The notes under the pieces are model-generated. The model made no database searches and was not told the DNA's origin. It saw only the letters and a program-made list of their open reading frames with translations. From assembly GCA_934465295.1 (NCBI GenBank), contig CAKSKU010000022.1, forward strand, positions 1 through 38,578: a stretch of DNA of 38,578 nucleotides, in the 5' to 3' direction. Each line of letters opens with the position of its first letter. Within the stretch, counting starts at the first letter, position 1. Of the stretch, positions 7,973 to 14,770 are shown piece by piece. The stretch is from an uncultured Oscillospiraceae bacterium (GTDB lineage Bacteria; Bacillota; Clostridia; Oscillospirales; Ruminococcaceae). The translations under genes and the position numbers were made by a program.

Positions 7973-8150
7973 AGCCCTCGGCTGCTTTTTCGACTGCGCC
8001 GAAAGTGGTTATCTGCTCGGCGTTCATACTGTTGAAGCAGTTGACATAGACCGTCGACAGACCATATAAAAATCCTATAAGCAGGACGATGCAGTACAAA
8101 ACTGCGGCTGTCCTGCTTATTTTTATTTTCTTTTGAAGCTCAAAAAACAT
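7944..8150 (-). CDS. Possible small membrane protein (68 aa), uncertain
   Basis: A minus-strand frame whose product has a basic N-terminus (QKKIKISRT), one hydrophobic helix (AAVLYCIVLLIGFLYGLSTVYV) and a short C-terminal domain (GAVEKAAEGFILWFENLL). It overlaps the last 29 bases of the lipoprotein gene tail to tail. The ribosome site is weak (GAGAG or CAGG at poor spacing). The hydrophobic pattern is plausible for a real protein and nothing else explains 7973-8150, but codon evidence is thin. Confidence 0.4.
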   Translation of the reverse strand: MFFELQKKIKISRTAAVLYCIVLLIGFLYGLSTVYVNCFNSMNAEQITTFGAVEKAAEGFILWFENLL

Positions 8151-8177
8151 TCCCGACCTGCTCTCTTTAAAAAAACC

Positions 8178-8567
8178 AATTTTCCAAAACTAAAGTTTAC
8201 GTCCACGCTTTTTAAAGGGTGGTGGGTGTCCAGAGGGCAAAGCCCTTGGTCGCCGTCCGCAGACGGCGAAATTCCCTAAACTAACAGCACACTTATTGCC
8301 GCAATAGCAAATTATCTATAAGTTAAAAGGCGCAATTCACATTCAAAAAGTAAAACAGAACTTGATAAATCGGTTTGTAAACCTATAAAATGTGAATTGC
8401 GCTTATTCTTTATGTTCGGAACAACTATCTTCGGCAGATAAACGTGAGGAACAAAGTGACGAGCGTTTATCGCCAACGGGATATGAGCGGCGGTTTTTCT
8501 TTTAGCAATCAAGTCATAAAATTTTTTTAAATCTGCATAAATGCAATGTACTTTTTCGACAAACTGT
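8178..8567 (+). repeat. Large palindromic element, copy II (single half)
   Basis: A solo half of the repeat family: segment starting ACTAAAGTTTACGTCC, hairpin CCAGAGGGC / GCCCTTGG (8230-8249), hairpin TCGCCGTC / GACGGCGA with a CGCA loop (8250-8269), core hairpin 8329-8402, then a GATAAACG / CGTTTATC hairpin near 8436-8482. No inverted second half follows. It fills the gap between the genes at 8150 and 8659. TTA at 8502-8504 is the unoccupied counterpart of the MITE site at 19329. Confidence 0.85.
8329..8402. repeat. Core hairpin (copy II)
   Basis: Outer arms GGCGCAATTCACA and TGTGAATTGCGC. The inner stem differs from other copies (GTAAAACAGAAC facing GGTTTGTAAAC). Confidence 0.8.
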
Positions 8568-8592
8568 AGCTGTTTAAAAAAGTTTATATGTG

Positions 8593-8632
8593 ATTACGGC
8601 GCAAATTCTCCCTGTATTTTATTGGGTTCAAT
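8593..8632. repeat. Degraded right half of the 100-bp MITE
   Basis: The stretch TTACGGCGCAAATTCTCC followed by CTGTATTTTATTGGG matches the right half of the MITE at 19388-19421 with a few changes. The left half and terminal repeat are gone. Confidence 0.5.
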
Positions 8633-8658
8633 AATAATATTGACTTTTATATAAAATA

Positions 8659-9843
8659 TTATTCATTATGTAAAAACAGGTTTGAAAGGCTCTTTCCGAT
8701 AAGCTCACCGCTGTAAACCGCCTCGTCAATGCTGTTTGCGTGACCGCCGACCTCGATGAGCAGCGAACCTGCGGTGAGGTCTTGGTTGTAGAACCTGTCA
8801 TCAAAGAGAACAGGACGTGTCAGACCGCTGAAATCGGATTCAAGCTGCTGCTGAAGTGCCGATGCGAAGTGGAAATTGCTCATATAATGCGGAAGCCTGC
8901 CGCTGCCGTCATCGCAGCAGCTTATTATCATCACCTGAGCGGCGTCCTTGCCGTTGATCTCGGCAGTCGGGGCAATTCTTGTGCCGTCCTCACGCTCAAT
9001 AGCGTCACGGTGGATATCGAGAACGACCTTTATTGTCGGATTTTCTTCAAGTATCGCCTGAACGGTCTCACGGCTGCGGTCGTAAGAGCCGTTATAGGAC
9101 GGATAATCGTGCTTTGTGACATCGTGAATGACCCCGATGCCGCTTTTTTCAAGCTCGGCTGCAATTGCATCACCGACCGCAGCCATATTTTTTTCATCGT
9201 CCGTGGTTCGGCTCGTGAATGAGCTGTCATAGAAATCACGGGTGTAGGGTTCGTAGCTTTCGGTCTCATGCGTGTGCATTATCAGGATCTGCGGCGTTCC
9301 GTCCGCCGTAACGGTAAAGTCATATCCCCTGCGGCTTTCGTCAAGAAGCGTTTCGCCGGCGATATCCGAGCAGTTGCGCACCTGACCTCCGCCGTCAAGG
9401 TTAACATAATCCGTGCCGCTGTAAAAGCCGTATGTCATCGCTTTTATAACGCCGTCACGGGATTCGAGCGTTTTCGGATAAGGCTCTGCGCCGACGTCGT
9501 GTTCCTCGGGAACGACAAGCTCCTCATTTTCGCCCGAGGGAATGATAAGCTCGCCCCGTGAGAGCATCACGCTTTCGTCAAAATTTAAATAGGCAGGCTT
9601 TTCGGGCAGAGCTTCAAGCAGCTTGTCCTCGGTCTCCGATAAGGCTTCGGACGGGCTTTCCGCTTCAAAAACATTCCCTGCCGAAAGACGTGCGGAAGCG
9701 GCAGCGGCGGCTATCATGGCATTTTCCGCATCCGGCACAGCCGCCTTCAGCGAAAGTATCATAAGCGGCGCAAGCGCAAAGGCTGTTCCTGCCGCAAGAA
9801 AATTTTTTCCGTAACGAAGCTTGGGTCGTTTTGCTGTTGACAT
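8659..9843 (-). CDS. spoIIP: Stage II sporulation protein P (peptidoglycan hydrolase)
   Basis: SpoIIP is the amidase/endopeptidase of the engulfment complex SpoIID-SpoIIM-SpoIIP, working in the space between mother cell and forespore. The product is 394 aa from ATG at 9843 (AAAGGAT at 8-base spacing); the longer frame adds 16 residues without support. A hydrophobic anchor lies at about residues 15-32. The C-terminal amidase domain carries the zinc-site motifs: ILIMHTHETESYEPY, VVLDIHRDAI and LLIEVGGHANSIDEA. It sits downstream of gpr on the same strand with about 100 bases between, the usual gpr-spoIIP order in spore formers. Confidence 0.93.
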   Translation of the reverse strand: MSTAKRPKLRYGKNFLAAGTAFALAPLMILSLKAAVPDAENAMIAAAAASARLSAGNVFEAESPSEALSETEDKLLEALPEKPAYLNFDESVMLSRGELIIPSGENEELVVPEEHDVGAEPYPKTLESRDGVIKAMTYGFYSGTDYVNLDGGGQVRNCSDIAGETLLDESRRGYDFTVTADGTPQILIMHTHETESYEPYTRDFYDSSFTSRTTDDEKNMAAVGDAIAAELEKSGIGVIHDVTKHDYPSYNGSYDRSRETVQAILEENPTIKVVLDIHRDAIEREDGTRIAPTAEINGKDAAQVMIISCCDDGSGRLPHYMSNFHFASALQQQLESDFSGLTRPVLFDDRFYNQDLTAGSLLIEVGGHANSIDEAVYSGELIGKSLSNLFLHNE

Positions 9844-9946
9844 TTTCACCGATCCTTTCAAAGTGTTCTGCTTTTTTGCGGATAACTTCAAAGCTTTTAT
9901 ATTCTTTTCTTATACATTTATATGAAGCAAAACGCCGAAAAATTCA

Positions 9947-10813
9947 TTATGAGAGTGCCGAAATATCGGCAAAGCTGAGCTGCGGCTGGAGAGCCTTGTT
10001 CACGGCGCAGGCTATGAGTCGGGCGGCTCTTTCGATGAGCTTGTCAACATCACGCGGAGTCACCATCATATTCGGCAGATGCTTGTCGGGTGCGCTGCCC
10101 GTGATGTTCTCGACAATGGTGTGCATATCAACAACGGTCGGAACTCCCACTGCGATAACGGGAATGGCGAGGGTCGTTTCGGTCAGCTCCTTGCGGCGGT
10201 TCTGCACTCCCGAGCCGGGGGAAATCCCCGTATCGGTTATCTGTATCGTTGTGCCGAGGCGTGAAACGTCCGAGCAGGCAAGCGCATCTATCGCAATGAC
10301 GAACGCAGGCTTTATCCCCATGCAGACCGAATCGACTATCTCGGCGGCTTCGATCCCCGTCTGACCGAGTACGCCCGGCGCAAGCGCAGAAACAACTTTA
10401 AGCGAAGCCAGCTCATGTTCCTTCGGCAGTGAGCCTTTGAGATGACGGGTGGCAATTATCTTTGCGATAGCCATAGGTCCGAGCGCATCGGGGGTGATGT
10501 CCGAGTTGCCGAGACCGACAACAAGCCCATTCTCCGTGCCGCAGTTGTGGCTTTTCAGCAGTGCGGTTATCTCGTCGGCGATGTTCTGCGCCTGCTCCTC
10601 AAAGTCGGACGGCGCATAGGAGAGCCTGTCCGTTTCGATCGTGATATACCTGCCCTTGGATTTGCCTATCTTCAAGCCTGCAAGCTCGGAGGTGACTTCG
10701 ATCTCGGTTATGCTGCAGGCGGAGCTTTTGCGGAGCTTTCTTCCAATGCCCCTCGGGAGCGAACGGGCGTCCTCATCGATCATTTCCACCGCAAGGTCAG
10801 TTCGTGCTGACAT
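9947..10813 (-). CDS. gpr: Germination protease (GPR), spore protein-degrading A25 peptidase
   Basis: A 288-aa aspartic-type endopeptidase that cleaves small acid-soluble spore proteins at germination. The N-terminus ARTDLAVE is typical and lies in the region where the GPR zymogen is auto-processed. Other family signatures are VVGLGNSDITPDALGP, SALAPGVLGQTGIEAAEIV, FVIAIDALACSDVSRLGTTIQITDTGISPGSGVQNRR and GVPTVVDMHTIV. It is slightly shorter than Bacillus GPR (about 370 aa), as in many Clostridia. It starts at ATG 10813 behind AAGGGG and precedes spoIIP. Expression is expected from a forespore sigma factor, but I could not confirm such a promoter. Confidence 0.95.
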   Translation of the reverse strand: MSARTDLAVEMIDEDARSLPRGIGRKLRKSSACSITEIEVTSELAGLKIGKSKGRYITIETDRLSYAPSDFEEQAQNIADEITALLKSHNCGTENGLVVGLGNSDITPDALGPMAIAKIIATRHLKGSLPKEHELASLKVVSALAPGVLGQTGIEAAEIVDSVCMGIKPAFVIAIDALACSDVSRLGTTIQITDTGISPGSGVQNRRKELTETTLAIPVIAVGVPTVVDMHTIVENITGSAPDKHLPNMMVTPRDVDKLIERAARLIACAVNKALQPQLSFADISALS

Positions 10814-10896
10814 ACTTTATTTCCCCTTTTCAAGATTATTATATAATCTGCATAAACTAAGCCGTGATATTTCTACAAGTTTTTTTAAATTGCCTA

Positions 10897-10925
10897 TTGA
10901 AAAATCGGACAAATAATGATAAAAT
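10897..10925 (+). promoter_or_regulatory. Putative rpsT promoter
   Basis: TTGAAA, a 17-base spacer and TAAAAT, about 200 bases upstream of rpsT, implying a long 5' leader. Confidence 0.5.
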
Positions 10926-10994
10926 AATATCTAAGCTTGTGCAGATATGTATTCGATAAGGGCAGCCGTACTGCTATATCGCATCTTTATCTTG

Positions 10995-11060
10995 AAAAAG
11001 GGTGAGTCATTACACCCTATGGGAACAAAAGCGAACCGTGTCACCGCCTTGTTCCGAATA
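10995..11060 (+). promoter_or_regulatory. Structured 5' leader of rpsT
   Basis: Two hairpins lie in the untranslated leader: AGGGTG / CACCCT (10999-11018) and GGAACAA / TTGTTCC (11022-11055). Ribosomal protein genes are often autoregulated through such leaders. That this one binds S20 is an inference; I do not recognise a described family. Confidence 0.45.
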
Positions 11061-11130
11061 AACGGTATGCAAGCTGTCAATATTATTTGCAGAAAAATTT
11101 AAATTATCAGAGATTTTGGAGGAAAACAAA

Positions 11131-11394
11131 ATGCCAAATATTAAATCCGCTAAGAAAAGAGTAAAGGTCATCAACACAAAGACAATGAGAAACAAGTCCG
11201 TAAAGACTGCTCTCAAGACAACACTTAAGAAGGCTGACGCTGCTACTGCTGCAAAGACTCCCGAGTCCGAGGCAGTTGTAAAGGCTGCTATCAAGGCAGT
11301 AGACCAGGCTTGCGCTAAGGGTCTCATGCACAAGAACTGTGCAGCAAGAAAGAAGTCCCAGCTCGCTAAGAAGCTCAACGCTGCTAAGGCATAA
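11131..11394 (+). CDS. rpsT: 30S ribosomal protein S20
   Basis: An 87-aa, Lys- and Ala-rich helical protein beginning MPNIKSAKKRVKV, the standard S20 start. It binds 16S rRNA early in small-subunit assembly. Conserved elements include the basic N-terminal helix and HKNCAARKKSQLAKKLNAAKA at the end. ATG at 11131 follows GGAGG; the upstream in-frame TTG overlaps this site and is rejected. It stands alone between divergent gpr and tRNA-Leu, with its own terminator at 11463. Confidence 0.97.
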   Translation: MPNIKSAKKRVKVINTKTMRNKSVKTALKTTLKKADAATAAKTPESEAVVKAAIKAVDQACAKGLMHKNCAARKKSQLAKKLNAAKA

Positions 11395-11400
11395 GAATTT

Positions 11401-11434
11401 AATGCGGAATTAAGAATTCGGAATTCGGAATTAT
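11401..11434. repeat. Heptamer array after rpsT
   Basis: AATGCGG and AATTCGG units begin seven bases after the rpsT stop codon and precede its terminator. Confidence 0.7.
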
Positions 11435-11462
11435 TTTCCGCAGATGTTTGTTCGAACATATT

Positions 11463-11497
11463 AAGGTGCATTTTCCGAAATGGTCATGCACCTTTTT
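11463..11497 (+). terminator. rpsT terminator
   Basis: Stem AAGGTGCAT / ATGCACCTT followed by a T-tract. Confidence 0.85.
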
Positions 11498-11591
11498 ATT
11501 TTCTGTTTTAAATTTATCATCGGGAGAAAACCGCTTTGCTGCGTTGTTTTTTGGTTTCTGAAAAAAATCTCAAAAAAATTTGAAAAAACGC

Positions 11592-11620
11592 TTGACAAAT
11601 GAGATCCTATATGCTATAAT
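11592..11620 (+). promoter_or_regulatory. tRNA-Leu promoter
   Basis: Perfect consensus: TTGACA, 17 bases, TATAAT. About 50 bases separate it from the mature tRNA. Confidence 0.9.
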
Positions 11621-11669
11621 AAATATCGTCGTCAGGGAGAGAACAACTTCCGAGACAAAAACTTAATAT

Positions 11670-11753
11670 GCGGTAGTGCTGGAATAGGCAGACAGGCACG
11701 TTTGAGGGGCGTGTGTCTTTGACGTATGGGTTCAAGTCCCATTTACCGCACCA
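11670..11753 (+). tRNA. tRNA-Leu (anticodon GAG)
   Basis: 84 bases including an encoded CCA end. The acceptor arm GCGGTAG pairs with TTACCGC (last pair G-U). The anticodon stem CACGT / GCGTG encloses loop TTGAGGG, giving anticodon GAG, which reads CUC and CUU. The TPsiC arm contains GGGTTCAAGTCCC. A long variable arm (GTGTCTTTGAC region) is typical of class II tRNAs such as Leu. Confidence 0.95.
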
Positions 11754-11756
11754 ATC

Positions 11757-11786
11757 AACCACTTATCTTTGATAAGTGGTTTTTTG
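11757..11786 (+). terminator. tRNA-Leu terminator
   Basis: Perfect stem AACCACTTATC / GATAAGTGGTT, loop TTT, then a T-tract. Confidence 0.92.
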
Positions 11787-11815
11787 TTTTATTTGCTTTC
11801 AAAATATCAACTTGT

Positions 11816-11844
11816 TTGACTTTTGTGCATTTCGGTGATATAAT
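11816..11844 (+). promoter_or_regulatory. Toxin-antitoxin promoter
   Basis: TTGACT, 17 bases, TATAAT, about 40 bases before the antitoxin start. Antitoxin or complex autoregulation is typical of such operons, but no operator palindrome is obvious. Confidence 0.8.
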
Positions 11845-11883
11845 ATGTAATGAAAGCTTATGTTTGATAAGGAGGTTTGCTTT

Positions 11884-12093
11884 ATGAGTACAAAGGAGCT
11901 TGCACTTAACATTTTCAATCACCTTTCAGAAGAACAGCTTCGCGGTTTTATTGCTATGTTCGGCGAATATTATGACCTTGATGAAAATTTCAATGACGAA
12001 ACAAAAGAAGCGATGAAGTCTGCGTACAATGATGAAGATATCGTTGGTCCTTTCGACAGCGTTGCAGACCTTATGGAGGCTTTAAATGCTTAA
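11884..12093 (+). CDS. Antitoxin of the YafQ-type pair
   Basis: A 69-aa acidic protein starting MSTKELALNIFNHLSEEQLRGFI, the N-terminal helix pattern of a common clostridial antitoxin group paired with RelE/YafQ toxins. It is not a ribbon-helix-helix DinJ. The C-terminal part (DSVADLMEALNA) would wrap the toxin. ATG at 11884 has AAGGAGG 8 bases upstream; the upstream ATG at 11860 lacks a ribosome site. Its last 8 bases overlap the toxin start, so the two are translationally coupled. Family assignment rests on context and N-terminal resemblance. Confidence 0.8.
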   Translation: MSTKELALNIFNHLSEEQLRGFIAMFGEYYDLDENFNDETKEAMKSAYNDEDIVGPFDSVADLMEALNA

Positions 12094-12364
12094 ACCCGAG
12101 TTTACAGGCAAATTCAAGCGCGATTACAAAGCCGCTCTGAAAAGAGGATTAAAATCATCGGAACTTGAAACAGTTGTCACAATTCTTTGTCGCGAAGAAC
12201 CGTTGCCAAGCCAATATCGCGATCATTCACTTAACGATTCCAAAGATTACAAAAATATGAGAGAGTGTCACATAAATCCAAACTGGCTGCTCATATATCA
12301 GATCCAAAAAGAAAACCTGATTTTGAAACTCGTCAGAACAGGCTCTCACTCTGATCTGTTTTAA
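12086..12364 (+). CDS. YafQ/RelE-family mRNA interferase toxin
   Basis: A 92-aa protein matching the YafQ pattern: FKRDYKAALKRG, DHSLNDSKDYKNMRECHINPNWLLIY, LVRTGSHSDLF. YafQ cleaves mRNA in the ribosomal A site. His47, His62, Trp67, His88 and Phe92 line up with the E. coli catalytic set as I remember it, but the position of Asp67 is Asn66 here and that of Asp61 is Glu60. The changes could lower activity or merely reflect subfamily variation. It overlaps the antitoxin by 8 bases and ends at a terminator. Confidence 0.88.
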   Translation: MLKPEFTGKFKRDYKAALKRGLKSSELETVVTILCREEPLPSQYRDHSLNDSKDYKNMRECHINPNWLLIYQIQKENLILKLVRTGSHSDLF

Positions 12365-12368
12365 ATTT

Positions 12369-12410
12369 AACAGAGCTGTTGCAGCACATGCTGAAACGGC
12401 TCTGTTTTAT
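12369..12410 (+). terminator. Terminator of the toxin-antitoxin operon
   Basis: Arms AACAGAGC / GCTCTGTT enclose a second small stem; TTATT follows. The following stretch to about 12690 contains no gene or clear structure that I can see. Confidence 0.75.
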
Positions 12411-12696
12411 TATGAAGCGCCCCAAATGATTTGTATGTTTCGCTCGGCACGAAACTTTTCAACCGTAAAAGTGCCGAAATGTTGAAATATCTTGCCGTAA
12501 AAGCGGCATTGTGAGCGTTTTTACACTAAAGATTCCCGCCCTAAATGACGTTTCCGACTCTCAAAGTTGCACAAATGCGGTCAAAAGTACATTATTTTCA
12601 CCCTTTTCTTAACATTTTATCCCTAATTTGTATGATGTGTAAAAAATCCTGCAAAACAGGGGAAAATGTTTGAGCAATTAATCATTAGAAAACCTA

Positions 12697-12725
12697 TTGA
12701 CAAGCTATGATTTAGAGTGTATAAT
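12697..12725 (+). promoter_or_regulatory. Promoter of the met leader and metNIQ operon
   Basis: Perfect consensus TTGACA, 17 bases, TATAAT, 44 bases upstream of the leader peptide start codon. Confidence 0.92.
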
Positions 12726-12769
12726 AAAGCCATAGTCAAAAACAAAACGATCGAAAGGAGTAAGCTGAT

Positions 12770-12844
12770 ATGATGTCCACTTGTATGTCAATGTCCATGT
12801 GCATAATGTCCTGCAAAAAAGAATATCGTAAAGGCTGCTTTTGA
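12770..12844 (+). CDS. Met/Cys-rich leader peptide of metNIQ (24 aa)
   Basis: ATG at 12770 follows AAAGGAG at 9-base spacing; 24 codons run to TGA at 12842. Met occupies codons 1, 2, 6, 8, 10 and 13, and Cys codons 5, 11, 15 and 23; Ser is at 3, 7, 9 and 14. Ten of 24 residues are therefore sulfur amino acids, in front of a methionine importer. The basic end (KKEYRKGCF) covers bases that can pair with the terminator downstream. By analogy with trp and his leaders, ribosome stalling at Met or Cys codons would be the sensing step. The peptide itself probably has no other role. Confidence 0.85.
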   Translation: MMSTCMSMSMCIMSCKKEYRKGCF

Positions 12845-12889
12845 AGATTTTTTCATATATCCGTATGAAGCAGGTTCGCCTGCTTTTTT
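12835..12889 (+). promoter_or_regulatory. Attenuator: antiterminator and terminator of metNIQ
   Basis: The terminator is AAGCAGG-TTCG-CCTGCTT (12868-12885) followed by Ts. The alternative pairing is CTGCTT at 12835-12840 (leader codons 22-24) with AAGCAG at 12868-12873, which destroys the terminator stem. A ribosome finishing the leader would cover 12835-12840 and allow termination; a ribosome stalled upstream at Met/Cys codons would leave the antiterminator free. Both structures are read directly from sequence; the mechanism is inferred from classical attenuation. Confidence 0.82.
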
Positions 12890-12910
12890 ATTTTATAAGG
12901 GGTGCATCGA

Positions 12911-13894
12911 ATGATAGAACTCAAAAACATATCCAAGACCTACGGCAAGGGTGAAAAAGCCGTCACCGCAATAAAGGATGTCAACATCACGATCAACGAT
13001 GGCGAGATATTCGGCATCATCGGTCTTTCGGGCGCAGGAAAAAGCACCCTTGTCCGCTGCATAAACTTCCTCGAACGTCCGACTACGGGCGATGTTGTCA
13101 TCGACGGAAAAAACCTCGGTCAGCTTTCGACAAAGGAGCTTCTCGAAGCAAGACGAAACATCGGAATGATATTTCAGGGCTTCAACCTGCTCGAACAGAG
13201 AACGGTTCTCAAAAATGTCTGTTTTCCGCTTGAAATTGCAGGCGTGAAGAAGGCCGATGCCGAGAAGAGGGCAAGAGAGCTTTTACAGCTTGTTTCGCTC
13301 GCCGAAAAGGAAAAAAGCTACCCTTCACAGCTTTCGGGCGGTCAGAAACAGCGTGTTGCGATCGCAAGAGCGCTTGCCGCAAGCCCGAAATATCTGCTCT
13401 GCGATGAAGCAACGAGCGCACTCGACCCCGACACCACACGTTCCATTCTGGAGCTTATGAAAAAGATAAACAAAGAGCTTGGAATCACGATAGTTGTTAT
13501 CACTCACGAAATGAGCATTATCGACAGCATTTGTGACCGTGTTGCAGTTCTTGACAAGAGCGTTGTTGCCGAGATGGGCGATGTAAAGACCGTTTTCGCA
13601 AATCCTCAGTCGGATATAGCAAAGAAGCTCGTTCTCCCCGAGATAAAAGCAGCCGCCGAGATAACCGAGGGCAAAAAGGTTCGTATCGTTTTCAACGGTG
13701 AAAGCTCGGGCAAGCCTGTTCTTGCGGCTATAATCCTTGAATGCGGTGCGGCTGTGAACATTCTACACGCCGACACAAAGGATATGGACGGCAAGGCTTA
13801 CGGTCAGCTTATAATCCAAGTGCCGTTTGAATCATACGACCGTGTAAAAGCTTACCTCGATGCGAACAGCATTGAATATTCGGAGCTTAACTAA
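12911..13894 (+). CDS. metN: Methionine ABC transporter ATPase
   Basis: A 327-aa ATPase with Walker A GLSGAGKST (residues 38-46), Q-loop MIFQGFNLLEQRTV, signature LSGGQKQR, Walker B LLCDEATSALD and switch His in VITHE. A C-terminal NIL domain (about residues 250-327, VRIVFNGESS to YSELN) is specific to MetN and binds methionine to shut the transporter when internal Met is high. Start ATG 12911 has AAGGGG 8 bases upstream; the in-frame GTG at 12902 overlaps that site. It is the first structural gene after the leader attenuator, followed by metI after 18 bases. Confidence 0.95.
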   Translation: MIELKNISKTYGKGEKAVTAIKDVNITINDGEIFGIIGLSGAGKSTLVRCINFLERPTTGDVVIDGKNLGQLSTKELLEARRNIGMIFQGFNLLEQRTVLKNVCFPLEIAGVKKADAEKRARELLQLVSLAEKEKSYPSQLSGGQKQRVAIARALAASPKYLLCDEATSALDPDTTRSILELMKKINKELGITIVVITHEMSIIDSICDRVAVLDKSVVAEMGDVKTVFANPQSDIAKKLVLPEIKAAAEITEGKKVRIVFNGESSGKPVLAAIILECGAAVNILHADTKDMDGKAYGQLIIQVPFESYDRVKAYLDANSIEYSELN

Positions 13895-13912
13895 GGACAA
13901 GGGGTGAAAACA

Positions 13913-14590
13913 ATGTCAGATCTTCTTTCACAGCTCATTGAAAAGGGCGTTTTGCAGAAAGGAATATGGGAAACCGTTTATTTAACATTCATTTCCGCAT
14001 TTTTCTCATATATTATCGGACTTCCGGTCGGAGTGCTTTTAAGCGTCACAAGCTCGGACGGCATAAAGCCTATCCCGTGGCTCAACAGGATCCTCGGATT
14101 TATCGTAAACATCTTCCGAAGCATTCCGTTCGTTATCCTTATGGTTGCGATGCTCCCCGTTGCGAAGTTCGTCGTCGGAACGAGCCTCGGAAACAAGGCA
14201 ATGATAGTAACGCTCATCATCGCAGCTGCACCTTATGTAGCCCGTATGGTGGAAAGCTCTATAAAGGAAGTTGACAAGGGCGTTATCGAAGCCGCACAGT
14301 CAATGGGAACTTCCAACTTCAAGATAATCCGGAAGGTGCTTATCCCCGAATCAAAGCCTTCGCTTATCGTAGGCGCAGTGATATCACTCGTAACTATCCT
14401 CGGATATTCCGCAATGGCAGGAACTATCGGAGGCGGCGGACTTGGTACAATAGCTATCAACTATGGCTACCAGCGCTTTAACAATGACATAATATGGGTG
14501 TGCGTAGTGCTGACGATAATCATTGTACAGCTCATTCAGGAGCTTGGAATGATGATCGCTCACAGGACGGACAAACGTATTAATAAGTAA
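13913..14590 (+). CDS. metI: Methionine ABC transporter permease
   Basis: A 225-aa integral membrane protein with five predicted helices, the MetI size. The coupling segment that docks on MetN is visible as KEVDKGVIEAAQSMGTSNFKIIRKVLIPES, with the EAA motif. The pore helices are rich in Gly (MAGTIGGGGLGTIAINYGYQRF), which is typical of MetI. ATG at 13913 follows AAGGGG at 8 bases; the alternative GTG at 13904 is inside that ribosome site. It is followed by an intercistronic region of 268 bases before metQ. Confidence 0.93.
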   Translation: MSDLLSQLIEKGVLQKGIWETVYLTFISAFFSYIIGLPVGVLLSVTSSDGIKPIPWLNRILGFIVNIFRSIPFVILMVAMLPVAKFVVGTSLGNKAMIVTLIIAAAPYVARMVESSIKEVDKGVIEAAQSMGTSNFKIIRKVLIPESKPSLIVGAVISLVTILGYSAMAGTIGGGGLGTIAINYGYQRFNNDIIWVCVVLTIIIVQLIQELGMMIAHRTDKRINK

Positions 14591-14635
14591 TGCCGCATAA
14601 GGAACGGCTTTACAATATTAAGGAGAAAGTGAAAA

Positions 14636-14713
14636 ATGGAAAAGCTTTTTGATCGCCTTCTGCGTGAAAATTTCAGGAACGGCCGAATGTTTGATGCACG
14701 ATGTTGTCATTAA
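14636..14713 (+). CDS. Possible small ORF between metI and metQ (25 aa)
   Basis: ATG at 14636 follows AAGGAG at 10 bases and runs 25 codons to TAA. The peptide starts MEKLFDRLLREN and ends Asp-Ala-Arg-Cys-Cys-His. It is too short for family assignment. It could be a second leader peptide (the two Cys are adjacent to the stop and a strong hairpin follows 20 bases later), a small protein, or a remnant. Confidence 0.4.
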   Translation: MEKLFDRLLRENFRNGRMFDARCCH

Positions 14714-14733
14714 ACCTATTCACCAAAAACTGA

Positions 14734-14770
14734 AACAAAGCATAATCTATTGAATAGATGATGTTTTGTT
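14734..14770 (+). promoter_or_regulatory. Strong intercistronic hairpin upstream of metQ
   Basis: An 18-base arm starting AACAAAGCATAATC pairs almost perfectly with its partner across a 1-2 base loop. No T-tract follows, so it is more likely an mRNA processing or stability element than a terminator. A second small stem, GCGGGG / CCCCGC, lies at 14820-14834. Such structures often raise the level of the binding-protein mRNA relative to the permease. Confidence 0.55.

Noticed and set aside
12411..12690. Possible S-box or T-box upstream of metN
   Set aside because: No T-box sequence and no SAM riboswitch consensus stems were found between the toxin terminator and the promoter, nor between promoter and metN beyond the leader attenuator.
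12770..12844. Leader frame as a chance small ORF
   Set aside because: Ten of 24 codons are Met or Cys ahead of a Met importer, with a good ribosome site, a perfect promoter and matching alternative stems; chance is unlikely, so it is kept as a leader peptide.
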